Shown: piece by piece, positions 23,005-34,181 of the stretch
Position numbering within the stretch: the stretch's first letter is position 1
Layout of the letters: every line of letters begins with the position of its first letter
NCBI RefSeq assembly: GCF_036588685.1
Contig: NC_086386.1
Coordinates: forward strand, 5,054,117 to 5,118,116
DNA length: 64,000 nt
Reading direction: 5' to 3'
Source: Mytilus trossulus
Taxonomy: Eukaryota > Mollusca > Bivalvia > Mytilida > Mytilidae
Program-made: the position numbers and the translations under genes
Notes under the pieces: model-generated
The model's input: the letters and a program-made list of their open reading frames with translations, nothing else
Database searches by the model: none
Told to the model about the DNA's origin: nothing

Positions 23005-24357
23005 TTTATGTTGGCAAACCTTCATTATGTTTAGATAGTATGCAAACAGTGGTACTAAAACAGGAGTACTGTTCAGAATGTTGGCGACATTGGCGAACAG
23101 GGGTACTGTTTAGAATGATAGCGACGTTGGCAAACAGGTGTACTGTTACAGAATGTTGGCGACGTTGGCGAACAGGGGTACTGGTCAGAATGTTGGCGAC
23201 GTTGGCGACGTTGGCGAACAGAAGTACTGGTAAGAATGTTGGCGACGTTGGCGACGTTGGCGAACAGGGGTACTGTTCAGAATGTTGGCGACGTTGGCGA
23301 CGTTGGCGACGTTGGCGAACAGAAGTACTGGTAAGAATGTTGGCGACGTTGGCGACGTTGGCGAACAGGGGTACTGGTAAGAATGTTGGCGACGTTGGCG
23401 ACATTGGCGAACAGGGGTACTGGTTAGAATGTTGGCGACGTTGGCGACGTTGGCGAACAGGGATACTGGTTAGAATGTTGGCGAACAGGGGTACTAGTTA
23501 GAATGTTGGCAACGTTGGCGACGTTGGTGAACAGGGGTACTGGTTAGAATGTTGGCGACGTTGGCGACATTGGCGAACAGGGGTACTGGTTAGAATGTTG
23601 GCGAACAGGGATACTGGTTAGAATGTTGGCGACGTTGGCGAACAGGGGTACTAGTTAGAATGTTGGCGACGTTGGCGACGTTGGCGAACAGGGGTACTAA
23701 TTAGAATGTTGGCGACGTTGGCGAACAGGGGTACTGAATAGAATGTTGGCGACATTGGCGAACAGGGTACTGTTCAGAATGTTGGCGACGTTGGCGAACA
23801 GAAGTACTGGTAAGAATGTTGGCGACGTTGGCGACGTTGGCGAACAGGGGTACTGGTAAGAATGTTGGCGACGTTGGCGACATTGGCGAACAGGGGTACT
23901 GGATAGAATGTTGGCGACGTTGGCGAACAGGGATACTGGTTAGAATGTTGGCGACGTTGGCGACGTTGGCGAACAGGGGTACTAGTTAGAATGTTGGCGA
24001 CGTTGGCGACGTTGGCGAACAGGGGTACTGGTAAGAATGTTGGCGACGCTGGCGACATTGGCGAACAGGGGTACTGGTTAGAATGTTGGCGACGTTGGCG
24101 ACGTTGGCGAACAGGGATACTGGTTAGAATGTTGGCGACGTTGGCGAACAGGGGTACTAGTTAGAATGTTGGCGACGTTGGCGACGTTGGCGAACAGGGG
24201 TACTAATTAGAATGTTGGCGACGTTGGCAACGTTGGCGAACAGGGGTACTGAATAGAATGTTGGCGACGTTGGCGACATTGGCGAACAGGGTACTGTTCA
24301 GAATGTTGGCGACGTTGGCGACATTTACGAACATTTCCCCAATCCTGTACCAGCCTG
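23005..24357. repeat. Right minisatellite arm (GTTGGCGAC)n
   Basis: About 30 units, each made of one to three GTTGGCGAC 9-mers followed by a linker of about 28 bp (GTTGGCGAACAGGGGTACTG, then GTTAGAAT). It is the inverted counterpart of the arm at 9139-9720: the complemented linker ATTCTAACCAGTACCCCTG has the same 19-bp length as the left linker. Long frames on both strands here are by-products of the repeat. Confidence 0.9.
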
Positions 24358-24880
24358 AATTGTTTATAAGGTCAAGATCTATCTGCTCTGAAAATTTCAG
24401 ATGAATCGAACAACCTGTTGTTGGGTTGCTACCCCTAAATTGGTAATTTTAAGGAAATTTTGCTGTTTTTGGTTATTATCTTGAATAATATTATAGATAG
24501 AGATAAACTGTAAACAGCAATAATGTTCAGCAAAATAAGATTTACAAATAAATCAACATGACCGAAATGGTCAAATGACCCCTTTAGGAGTTATTGCCCT
24601 TTATAGTCAATTTTTAATCATTTTTCGTAAATCTTATTAATCTTTTACAAAAATCTTCTCCTCTGAAACTACTGGGCCAAATTTAACTCAAAAACAAAAG
24701 CATTAAGAGCAAAACTGGCATGGGGTTAAATTGTTTATCATGTCAAGATCTATCTGCCCTGAAAATTTCAGACAAATCGATAGTCAATTTTTAACAATTT
24801 TCATAAAATTTGTAAATTTTTACTAACACTTTCAACTGAAACTACTGGGCCAATCATTATAGATGGTGATATATGTACGC
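24358..24880 (+). repeat. Dispersed GTGAGCTTTT-family repeat, right half
   Basis: Continues the repeat that stops at 9138: after AATTGTTT it reads ATAAGGTCAAGATCTATCTG. The same order is seen uninterrupted at about 24718-24756 in this copy's second unit (CATGGGGTTAAATTGTTT, then GTCAAGATCTATCTGCC). Confidence 0.7.
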
Positions 24881-25411
24881 AGCAAGAATGTTCAGTAAAG
24901 TTAGATCTACAAGCACATCACCATCACCAAAACACAATTTTGTCACGAATCCATCTGTGTCCTTTGTTGTCGATGATTCTTCACCTGCTTCAACGTGTTT
25001 ATATATACACCCATTTTACATAAGGGAAACATATAAATGCAGTGACTTTATTTGAGTAGGCTTTCATACACAGAAAAGGTAAAACACTGCAAGAAAAAAA
25101 AAAGAACTAAATAGTGATATGGAATTACATGTAAACGAAAACGTTTACAGCATGATGGAAGAGATGCGAATTTCGATAATTTATTCACCCATACATAGAT
25201 AGCGATGAAAGAAACAAAATACTTCTAAGTAAACATAACAAACCTTACGGTGAAGATTCAAAGGTATAAAAACAAGGGCTTTAAACCCTACAAAAACACC
25301 TATGCGTTATAGTGGGGCGGCTTAGAACCGAAATTTGACAAAATCATGCAATTTGTGATACAAGCAAGGGATTTGGCGTAGACGTTCATTATGAAGTACT
25401 TTATCATATTA
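24881..25411. other. Tail of dispersed repeat and AT-rich DNA
   Basis: A short frame at 24873-25055 lies in the tail of the dispersed repeat and is not thought to be a gene. Sequence before 25412 looks like repeat DNA that may continue at 32220. Confidence 0.4.
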
Positions 25412-25829
25412 GAGGGGTAGCCAACATGTTTTCGATTTTTTTCACGGCGGCCATCTTGAATTTAAAATTTACATCATTTTGCTCTATCTTTGAGATTTTA
25501 AAAAACTGTCCTAACCATTTTCAACGCTATATTTTTCATGCAAACTATTTGAAAAACAATCAAATGATATGAAAATATGTCAAACAGACAACGAGTGTTA
25601 AAAATAAATCACCACTTCCGGTTTTGGTTAAAAAAAGTTCGTACACTCGAGTGAAATATTAGTGGTATAGATATATGATAAAATGTCCGTTTGATATATC
25701 GGTAATTATGTTAGACATGCTTCAAGATTGATCAGTGTAATAATCTACGATATTTTCTGATGTATTCCGTTTCAACAGCTACACGAACACAATGTTGTAC
25801 AGGTCAAGCCAGCTTTGTTACACTTATAT

Positions 25830-28064
25830 CTACCAGAACAATTTTTTTTTTTGCAGCCACATTTGTGTAACTCCTGGCAAGATGCAGAAATTGCTTCTTA
25901 TTGTATCCAATGAGGAATCCACATCGATCTGCGTTCTCTTTAACCTATCCCCAATCACCAGGACTTGATTGTTGATTTTGTATGACTGCCTGTCCCCATA
26001 CATGGCCACCTTGGTATGTAGCTCGTTTGGTATGCTCAAGCAGTGCAGCTTTGGTTGGTGGAATGGTGTCATACTGTCTTTTTTTTTTCCGTACAAACAG
26101 TTCAAGTCTGGATTCGTTGATGTCAAATGTCGTACATAACCACAAATGCCTTTATCAACTCCATATTATCGTTACTGACCAATAGAGGTTTCTTACTTAA
26201 TCGTTCGAAAACCTCGGTTACATCATCAAATATTCCCACGTCTGCCATGCCGATTTCTTTCCCTTTGCATGAAAAGCGGAGAACGTGCACATCCAGTAAA
26301 TGCATGAAAAAATGGGAAAGCTTCTGATTTAGGACCAACAGCATGATTAATTTCGTGAATCGGAAGCAATCTCAGGTCTTTCCCTTTCCAAAGGCGACCG
26401 AAAGTCTTTCTACTTGAAGTGACACCGCCAAAACCACTACATCAGTGTCTGAGCTGATTATCAGTGAAAACTTATGCCCTTTTTCAGCTGCACTTTTGTT
26501 ATGAACAAATATCCTTGTGTCTGCTTCTTCGTGATTACATTTTTGTACACGGACTGAGATCATCATGGTCATCACCAGAATTTGTCATAACAATTTCTCC
26601 TTTTGTCACAAAAATAATTTTGACAGATTGAATCGAGCAAATTTTGTCGGCAAGGAAATACAACAATTCCGTTAGGTTTTTGTCCACTCGAATGAAGCTT
26701 TCGGAGTCTTACTGGTGCCGACAACTTTCCTCCTGGATCCAGCACCCTCGTTGTACGTATTTGTGCTTTTAGACTGTTTTCTATGCGGTGGTCTTGAATT
26801 TACCATAGCCGCACCATCAACACCTTCTATGTCTGTCTGAGGTTCTTCTCCTGTTAAACTCCATTAGCATCTACAATTTCCATTAGCAGTGATTTGACGC
26901 CAAAGTTGATTTTTCCACTTTGAGATAAAGATGGAGGAAATTTGTGATTTTTGTGGCTGACAAAGTCTTCCAAGTCGCATTGTCGGCTTTGACAGGATAT
27001 GAAAAGCCTTGAAAACAAACTTCAATATTCTCGGGCGAGTTGAAGCTTGCTTTTTGTTTCCCTGTGCCTGCTAGTACAATATATCTACTGTCTATCTTGT
27101 AAACATCTTCAGAATCCTCAAGAAATGGATTTCCATAATCATTCGTGACAAATAGAGATGCCAGTCCCATGAAAAGAGAATTTTGATGTTGTTGAATTTG
27201 GGTTGTGATCTATGTTGTCAACTGCAGCTGTGGTAAACGCTTTGTCCTTTAATAAAGGCGGGCATACCACACCTTCATTTAAATAACGTTCAACTTCACC
27301 TAGTTGATCTGATATTTCCAGCAACCGATCGTAAGAAGTATATAACCCATGTTGAAATAATAATTATAATCACAAGCAAACGGTTTATCTTTTTCAAACA
27401 TCAAAAGTACATCTCTGCCCTTTGTGTGTGCTTCTAATTCTGGCATCTTTTGCAGTAGCTCGTCTTTGAGTCGAGTAGAATGTACCTATGCAGGAGAAGA
27501 ACCAAGCTGTGTCAATCTCCCCTCGTACAGATGTGTCAGGTCTGCTAATCGAAACACAACCGACTCTTCAGAGTTTCTTTTAGTTTCAAAAATGTATGTG
27601 ACCAGCTCAGCTAATGCAGTTTCTTTTATTATAGTTTCCTCCTGTGTGCAACTGCTTTCGATCTCTGTTTGTCTCTTCTTTGATCTCTCTCTGCTATATA
27701 CAGCTGCGAAACAAGACGGGTGATACTTCATCTCTTGTGCTATAACATCATCTTCTCAGCTTTGCCAACAGTTGTTTAACCTGCAGAGCTGTTGCACAAT
27801 CCACTAGTCGTTGGTTTGTCATTGCCTCTCTTAAGACAGATAATGGTGACGCTTTATCACAGATGAAACATTTATGCACATTTTCAACTGGATTTTGTGG
27901 TTGATATTTAGAACTAGGAGTACACCTAAAAGTTTAAGAGACGTACACTTACAAGAACTTCCAGATGGTATCGGTGACATATTGAGTTTCAGGGCTCTCT
28001 CAAGTTTAGTATTATTGAACTTTATCCTACACAAATTATGGTACTTGGCATTTTCTTTTTTCAT
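25830..28064 (-). pseudogene. Decayed transposon-type protein with XPG/FEN-like acidic motif
   Basis: At least six minus-strand fragments in different frames read in order as one protein. They start with KENAKYHNLCRIKF (about 28060), then MKYHPSCFAAVYSRERSKKR (27731), ETALAELVTYIFETK and FRLADLTHLYEGRL. SKFSFHGTGISICHE is near 27150. HEEADTRIFVH followed by IISSDTDVVVLAVSL is at about 26540-26430; the spaced acidic residues resemble the XPG-I/FEN nuclease core. GKGKDLRLLPIHEINHAVGP and FPFFHAFTGC are at about 26385-26290, and FDDVTEVFERLSKKPLLVS is near 26215. The C-terminal TKAALLEHTKRATYQGGHVW block ends by 25945. The same protein type recurs in many invertebrate genomes as a multi-copy, uncharacterised family. 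Frameshifts and stops make this copy non-functional. Confidence 0.7.
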
Positions 28065-28439
28065 TGTGATTTCAAAACCTCTTCGTGGTTAAATCGCCGA
28101 ATATCAAGAGGGATAGGGAGGGCATTTAATTCATGAAAAAGAGGGATAGTTTTGCCTAACATTGTATATCCTTCGTCTGACGATTTCAGCAGGTCTGTTG
28201 TGACCGCCTGAAACAAACAACATAATTATTGTCAATCAGTTTCCCCAACTTTCTGCTGAAGAAGCTGATAAGCGAGTTCTTTTCGCCATTTCAAATCCTA
28301 AGTTTCTATTATATAAACAAAAGTAATCAAAAATGAACTTATAGAACGATAGCGCAAATCTCATCTGAGCAATAAATAAATGCAACAGCAAAAATGAACC
28401 GAGTGAAACTAATCAACTATTAGAGAATGGCACGAAGAG

Positions 28440-28780
28440 TGTGTGTCTGTAACTTAAGGTCAAGTTACAGTAAATGGGCTATGTCTTCGATTTCAGTAAA
28501 ATTTGGCATACAGCTCTGGCTCGATGAACTTCAACTGAAAATCGAAATAATAATGCATTTATCTCAATTATCATTTGAAATATTACTGATTGAATTCTTA
28601 CAAAATGGGTGAACATTTGTATAGAATGCACATCAAATCGGCGAAAACCCTTCTAAAATGTGTCTTAAAATCGCCAAATCTCTAATTCTACTCCATAGAT
28701 TTTTCTTAAAAAACTATATGTTGTTGATACATAAATTTCCGTTATAATGATGCAAAATAAAGATAGGGTCACCGACTTCG
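28440..28780. repeat. Left arm of a 330-bp inverted pair
   Basis: Matches 31371-31712 in inverse orientation. Shared blocks include CAGTAAATGGGCTATGTC, GGGTGAACATTTGTATAGAA, TCTAATTCTACTCCATAGAT, TTTTCTTAAAAAACTATAT and GGGTCACCGACTTCGTTTTT. Identity by eye is about 75-80%. Confidence 0.75.
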
Positions 28781-31370
28781 TTTTTACAGTATACATCATT
28801 CAAAGTTGCGTTCTTTGAGAAAAAATCCAACAAAACGTCGAAATAATCGTAACATTATCGCGTTGCAGGCCGTAAAACGTTGATTTTTGACGTTTTTCGC
28901 TACCAATAAGGTAACAAATTGATTATTAGATAAAATCAAAGAGCTGATAGCTCTGAAGTGGAAGAAGGTGAATAAAAAGTAACTTGAATTACCATAAAAG
29001 CAGCCCCACTTACCCAGGCTGCTTTGTTCCATTATTGTTAAAATGTATTTTTTTCTTCAAACAAGAAAAGGTCATAAGTACATGGATTTCCCATCCGTAC
29101 AATCATTTTCTATGTTCAGTTGACTATGAAAATTAGGTAAAATCTTTAATTTGGCAGTAAAATTAAGAAGATCATATCAAGAGGAACACATGTGTACTAA
29201 GTTTCAAGTTGATTGGATTTCAACTTCATCAAAAACTACCTCGACTATAAACTTTATAACCAGAAGCAGGACGGACGGACAGACTAGAAAACATATTGCC
29301 CATAAATGGAGCATAAAAATAGTAAGACTTGTTACATACCCGCCAACTTTTGAAAGTTCCCATATGGGTTTTTAAAGGTTACCATTTTTAGCGACGTATT
29401 TTGCAAGATCTGGATTGTCTAGAAAAAGTGTCATATTTGTATGATGAACTAACATGCCTTTTCCTTAAGTCTGTTTGCATGATTCTACTTATATATTAAA
29501 TCGGTAGAAAAAATATACATGAAGCTAGGAGACCAGGGTTTATTTTCCAGATTAAGAATATTAGATGTTTGTTGAAATTTCCAATTTTGAATAATGCACA
29601 ATGATGGACCTTTAACAGGTTGGGAACAACACTCCAAATGAGGGTAACCTAACTGGAAGATCATCACAACCCACTGTAAAAAATGAGCACAAAAAAAGTC
29701 ATTTATATTCATATTATTTGATGAAACTTTTCCCCAAGAACTATGCATCTATTAAGTACTGAATGGTCAAAACATCATGTTTTTTATCGACATAAATTTT
29801 GTCGTAAATGTGACCAAATGATGTAAAAATTGTGTTTTTTCTTCAAATTTCCATCAAATTGTAATGTTTATAGTTCCCTTATTGACTCTCTATTTGAATA
29901 AAATAAAATAATAAGAAGAATCTGTTTCTTGTTTTGTTTTGTTTTTGACAAATGATTGTTCACTGCTTGCAAATAAATCATTATATTTATATATCTTATC
30001 TGTATATATTTTTGTTCATGTCTCCATCTCCTTATCATTTATAAATGTTTAGACAAATAAGAAAGAAATAAGCTCCACATGTATATTTGCAACATCGTAA
30101 ATTAATTAAAAAAATAACACACACTAACACTAGTACTGCATGGATTTTAAGCATTATGAAAGTCATATTTGTAGAAAGCTTAAAAAGACTTAAAAACAAT
30201 GTAAAGTATCTTGCTATTTCTTACACAATAAAATCTAATATATACTATCATTTACAAATATAAATTTCAAGAATTTACTAGGAATTAGTCTATTAATCTG
30301 ACTACTAGACCTTTTATAAGTCTAGTTGTGCATTTTGTATGTTAACTTCTCATCAATAAGAAACAAATTTATCATATAAACTTTAATGTAATCCTTGAAA
30401 GGAGGTCTAGATTGCTAAAATAATTTATAAATTTTATTTTTTTTATTTGTCCAAAATCATTTAAATTCATTTAATCAACATCATTTTATGATTATTTGAT
30501 TAAAATATTAATCATTTATAGTCTTTTTACAATTTACACTTTTAAAAGCAAAATAACTGAAAACAGGCTAAAACAAAGGGAAGTAACAAAAAAGTATTTC
30601 AATATTCCCAATACACATCGTTTTGATAACACAACGGCAGTTAGCCGGAGGTAAACATCGTTGATTACCAGTATGTTTGACACCCAAGCTGTCAAGTGAA
30701 GCCATATAATTATACATCTTCTTTGATGTTCAGGTAAAATTACACCCGTACAGTAGTAAGAAATGATCAAATATGGCGTCTGAAAATTTTCATTCATGAA
30801 ATATTTCATACACGGGAGTTTTTTCTCCTAAACGGGAGGACGGGAGGAGACCCCTGAAAACGGGAGTTTTGTTCTCCCGCCGGGAGGTTCACATGTATGT
30901 TACGAAGGGCATCTAATTCACATGACAAAGGAAACCCATGAATAAAGACAACACTTTATATATCCTTTTTATTTATATAAAAACAAAATCTTCTTGTCTG
31001 CAGGATTGCAAATTCGTAACTTCAAGGGCGAACTTGTAAACAGGGCGAGTTGCCCCAATACCAAATTCACGCATGTGTAATACAAATATCTACAGTTAAA
31101 ACATCCTGTTACAAGTAAACAAATAACGTTCATGTGGATGAGATGAAATCTAATAATTTACATAAATAAAAGATTCATATTTACGATAGTGAATGTTTTA
31201 CAATCATGATTTACAAATTAAATGATTCAGATGCCTAATCATGTGTAAAAATCGGTGTAAGGAATCTAAGTTGTTTTGAAATTGTAATACACGAAATGAA
31301 TGCGGAATACAGAGACTCAATGCCAAGGGTCGGCCCCTTAAGTCTTCAGAAGACTTGACGTCTTCTTCCA
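28781..31370. other. AT-rich interior of the 6.8-kb element
   Basis: No gene recognised. A small palindromic GGGAGTTTT/CTCCCG cluster lies at about 30815-30890. Short frames here lack any domain. Confidence 0.4.
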
Positions 31371-31712
31371 CTAAAAAACGAAGTCGGTGACCCTATGATT
31401 ATTTTATATCATTAAAACAGAAATTTATCTGTCAACAATATATAGTTTTTTAAGAAAAATCTATGGAGTAGAATTAGAGATTTTGCGATTTTAAGACAAA
31501 ATTTAGAAGGTTTTTCGCCGATTTTATGTGCTTTCTATACAAATGTTCACCCATATTAAGAGAAATCAATCTGCAACTTTTCAGCAAATAAAAGAGATAA
31601 ATGTATTATTTTTTCCATTTTCAGTTGTAGTTCAACGAGCCAAGGTTGTATGCAATTTTGTAGCAAAATCTGCGACATAGCCCATTTACTGTTCCTTTAC
31701 CTTAAATACATT
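31371..31712. repeat. Right arm of the 330-bp inverted pair
   Basis: Inverse partner of 28440-28780, starting AACGAAGTCGGTGACCC and ending CCCATTTACTGTTCC. Confidence 0.75.
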
Positions 31713-32194
31713 TACCCAACATAGAGAAACGTCACAGGTAAAATTCTAGAAATTGTATAAAATTCAAGATTACTTTTCAAATTATGTTATTTGATGTATT
31801 AATAACATTATTAGTATAGAATTGTGTTAGTAATAGGGATAGAATTCCTTCAAATCAATATCTGATCAGAATTTTAAATAAAACTTAGTAACTAAAAATA
31901 TGAACGGAGGATAGACAAGTACCGAGCCACGTCTTATAACAATGAGAACAAATACTCTCAAAATGATTAACTAGAATAAAATTTCGCCATCTATTGGCAT
32001 ATAACCTATCGAACCTAACGTAGCAAACGAAGATTAGTCAAAGATTTCTGAAATATAACGACTGACATTATTCGGGTTATAAATCAGTCATATTCGGAAT
32101 ATTAAAAAATCAGGAGTGGGTTATCGACCGATATTTGACGTCATTTCGAAAATCCACGATGGCCGCCATGATCGGATGATTTTTTTCGTGGCTA

Positions 32195-32219
32195 CCCCCC
32201 CCCCCCCCCCCCCCCCCCC
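32195..32219. repeat. Run of 25 C
   Basis: An uninterrupted C tract at the right end of the 6.8-kb element. The matching left end has only GGGG, so the tract has probably expanded or been mis-assembled. Confidence 0.9.
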
Positions 32220-32485
32220 TATTATGATTACATACACCTAAAGGCATGTTCTGACAAAGTTGCATGCTTGTATCAACATTTGCATGATTTTTGTGGTAAG
32301 CTGCTTAACTATTAGTAAAACATCTGCTCAAAAAAATAATATAGAACACGTGTGCCTTTGGTGTAAAACTTTAAAGTACCAAGTAGAACAAGTTTCGAAG
32401 GGGCAAGAAACACAAAAAATAACAAACAATGAATACTTAAATATGCCTGAAAATATTTTTAGAGACCAGTCAAAAAAACATAATA

Positions 32486-34045
32486 AACAAGTAATCCTGT
32501 GTTAGGATGCTAACACAAAAGTCACCAAAACGGACCCCACATCATTGTTCTGCGGTATCATTGATGCCAAATAATGTGTGTGTAAAGTTTAATTCAATAT
32601 GAAGAATTACATTTTTTTGGACATTTTTGCTGTTTCCATGGCAACGGCGGCCATTTTGAAAATTTCAAACTCAAAATTAAAGTCTACACAAGTTAGGCAA
32701 CTTTTGTTATAAATTTCATTAAATTTGAAGCATTTTGATTTTTTTAATATTTTTGCTGTTTCCATGGTAACGGCGGCCATTTTGAAAATTCCAAACTCAA
32801 AAGTCAATTCTACACAAGTTAGTCAACATTAGTTATAAGTTTCATCAAATTTGAAGCATTTTGAAGTTTTTCATATTTTTGCTGTTTCCATGGTAACGGC
32901 GGCCATTTTGAATATTCCAAAGAGAAAGTGCTGCTGCAAATTGTTCTCTCCATAATTATATACCATCATATACCATTAAATGTGTCTAGAATAAATTAAA
33001 CTTTGATGTTCTGGAATGTTCCATGAAAATTCACCCCCCTAAAATTATGCCAGGAGACCCCCTACTGAAATGAAAAAAGTTCCATGTTGAAGCAGACATG
33101 TGTCTCTTAATATTCATAGAAGTAATCATTATTCCATCTACTCTACATACAGTAGGAAATTTAAGAAATGTAAAAAAAAATTGACCCCACCCATCTTTGA
33201 GCCCCCCTAATTATGCCAAGATGACACCCTGGTATCACCGACATTGGGTTCTGCAACCCCCATGATGCAGACCCATACCCAGAAAAAATATAAAGTTTCC
33301 ATCCTCTACTGCTTCCCAGAAAATGGTACGACAGTTTAAGGGGTCAGAAAGAGAAGAATAAGAATAATAACAAGTAATCCTGTGTTAGGATGCTAACACA
33401 AAAGTCACCAAAACGGACCCCACATCATTGTTCTGCGGTATCATTGATGCCAAATAATGTGTGTGTAAAGTTTAATTCAATATGAAGAATTACATTTTTT
33501 TGGACATTTTTGCTGTTTCCATGGCAACGGCGGCCATTTTGAAAATTTCAAACTCAAAATTAAAGTCTACACAAGTTAGGCAACATTAGTTATAAGTTTC
33601 ATTAAATTTGAAGCATTTTGAAGTTTTTCATATTTTTGCTGTTTCCATGGTAACGGCGGCCATTTTGAAAATTCCAAACTCAAAAGTCAATTCTACACAA
33701 GTTAGTCAACATTAGTTATAAGTTTCATTAAATTTGAAGCATTTTGAAGTTTTTCATATTTTTGCTGTTTCCATGGTAACGGCGGCCATTTTGAATATTC
33801 CAAAGGGAAAGTGCTGCTGCAAATTGTTCTCTCCATAATTATATACCATCATATACCATTAAATGTGTCTAGAATAAATTAAACTTTGATGTTCTGGAAT
33901 GTTCCATGAAAATTCACCCCCCTAAAATTATGCCAGGAGACCCCCTACTGAAATGAAAAAAGTTCCATGTTGAAGCAGACATGTGTCTCTTAATATTCAT
34001 AGAAGTAATCATTATTCCATCTACTCTACATACAGTAGGAAATTT
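32486..34045. repeat. 883-bp-period direct duplication with inner 130-bp units
   Basis: Positions 32486-33162 and 33369-34045 are both 677 bp long and nearly identical, starting AACAAGTAATCCTGTGTTAG and ending CATACAGTAGGAAATTT. Each copy contains three tandem units of about 130 bp centred on TTTCCATGGTAACGGCGGCC. The 206-bp spacer is not repeated after the second copy, so this is an incomplete second period of a tandem repeat. Confidence 0.9.
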
Positions 34046-34181
34046 GACTGTAGTATCAAACACTTACAGTAATTATCATTCGTTTTTATTTTCTTCAAAT
34101 ATAGCTATTGGATAAAAACTGTAACACATAATCACGGGAATAGTGTTTTTGGTCCTGATTAAAAAAAAGTAAAATCACAAA

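Larger units (their letters stand above)
9139..24357. mobile_element. 15.2-kb insertion with minisatellite inverted arms (foldback-like)
   Basis: The left end reads CATTCTGGTACAGGATTG and then AAATGTTCGCAAATGTCGCC. The right end, reversed, reads CAGGCTGGTACAGGATTG and then AAATGTTCGTAAATGTCGCC. Both then run into tandem CGCCAACGT units, so the arms are inverted repeats of the same minisatellite. The flanks carry the same 8 bp, AATTGTTT (9131-9138 and 24358-24365), and a dispersed repeat that ends at the left junction continues at the right one, as expected for a single insertion. An 8-bp duplication fits hAT- or P-type integration. The architecture resembles foldback elements, whose long inverted ends are made of short tandem repeats. 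No transposase is visible. A LINE, two other TIR elements and older repeats fill the interior, so much of the length is later insertion. The alternative is that two half-copies of a composite repeat happen to lie in this order. Confidence 0.6.
25412..32219. mobile_element. Candidate 6.8-kb DNA transposon with broken nuclease-like gene
   Basis: The left end reads GAGGGGTAGCCA. The right end, reversed, reads a G-run followed by TAGCCACG. Both ends also have GGCGGCCATC about 40 bp in. TATTA flanks both sides (25407-25411 and 32220-32224), a possible target duplication, although its AT content makes it weak evidence. Inside, on the minus strand, are the remains of one protein gene (25830-28064) and an internal inverted pair (28440-28780 and 31371-31712). 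The protein's XPG/FEN-like acidic block and this layout would fit an Academ-type transposon, in which an XPG-like nuclease has been described; this assignment is tentative. Confidence 0.45.

Noticed and set aside
23006-24058. Long open frames on both strands in the 23-24 kb array, and a repeat-spacer look reminiscent of CRISPR
   Set aside because: Units are direct minisatellite repeats with nearly constant linkers, in a eukaryotic sequence; the frames are open only because stops are absent from the unit. The peptides are Asn-Val-Ala or Arg-Gln-Arg repeats.
32260-32505. 81-codon frame starting with a hydrophobic segment
   Set aside because: It lies in repeat DNA that continues into the 883-bp duplication, and no homologous domain is recognised.
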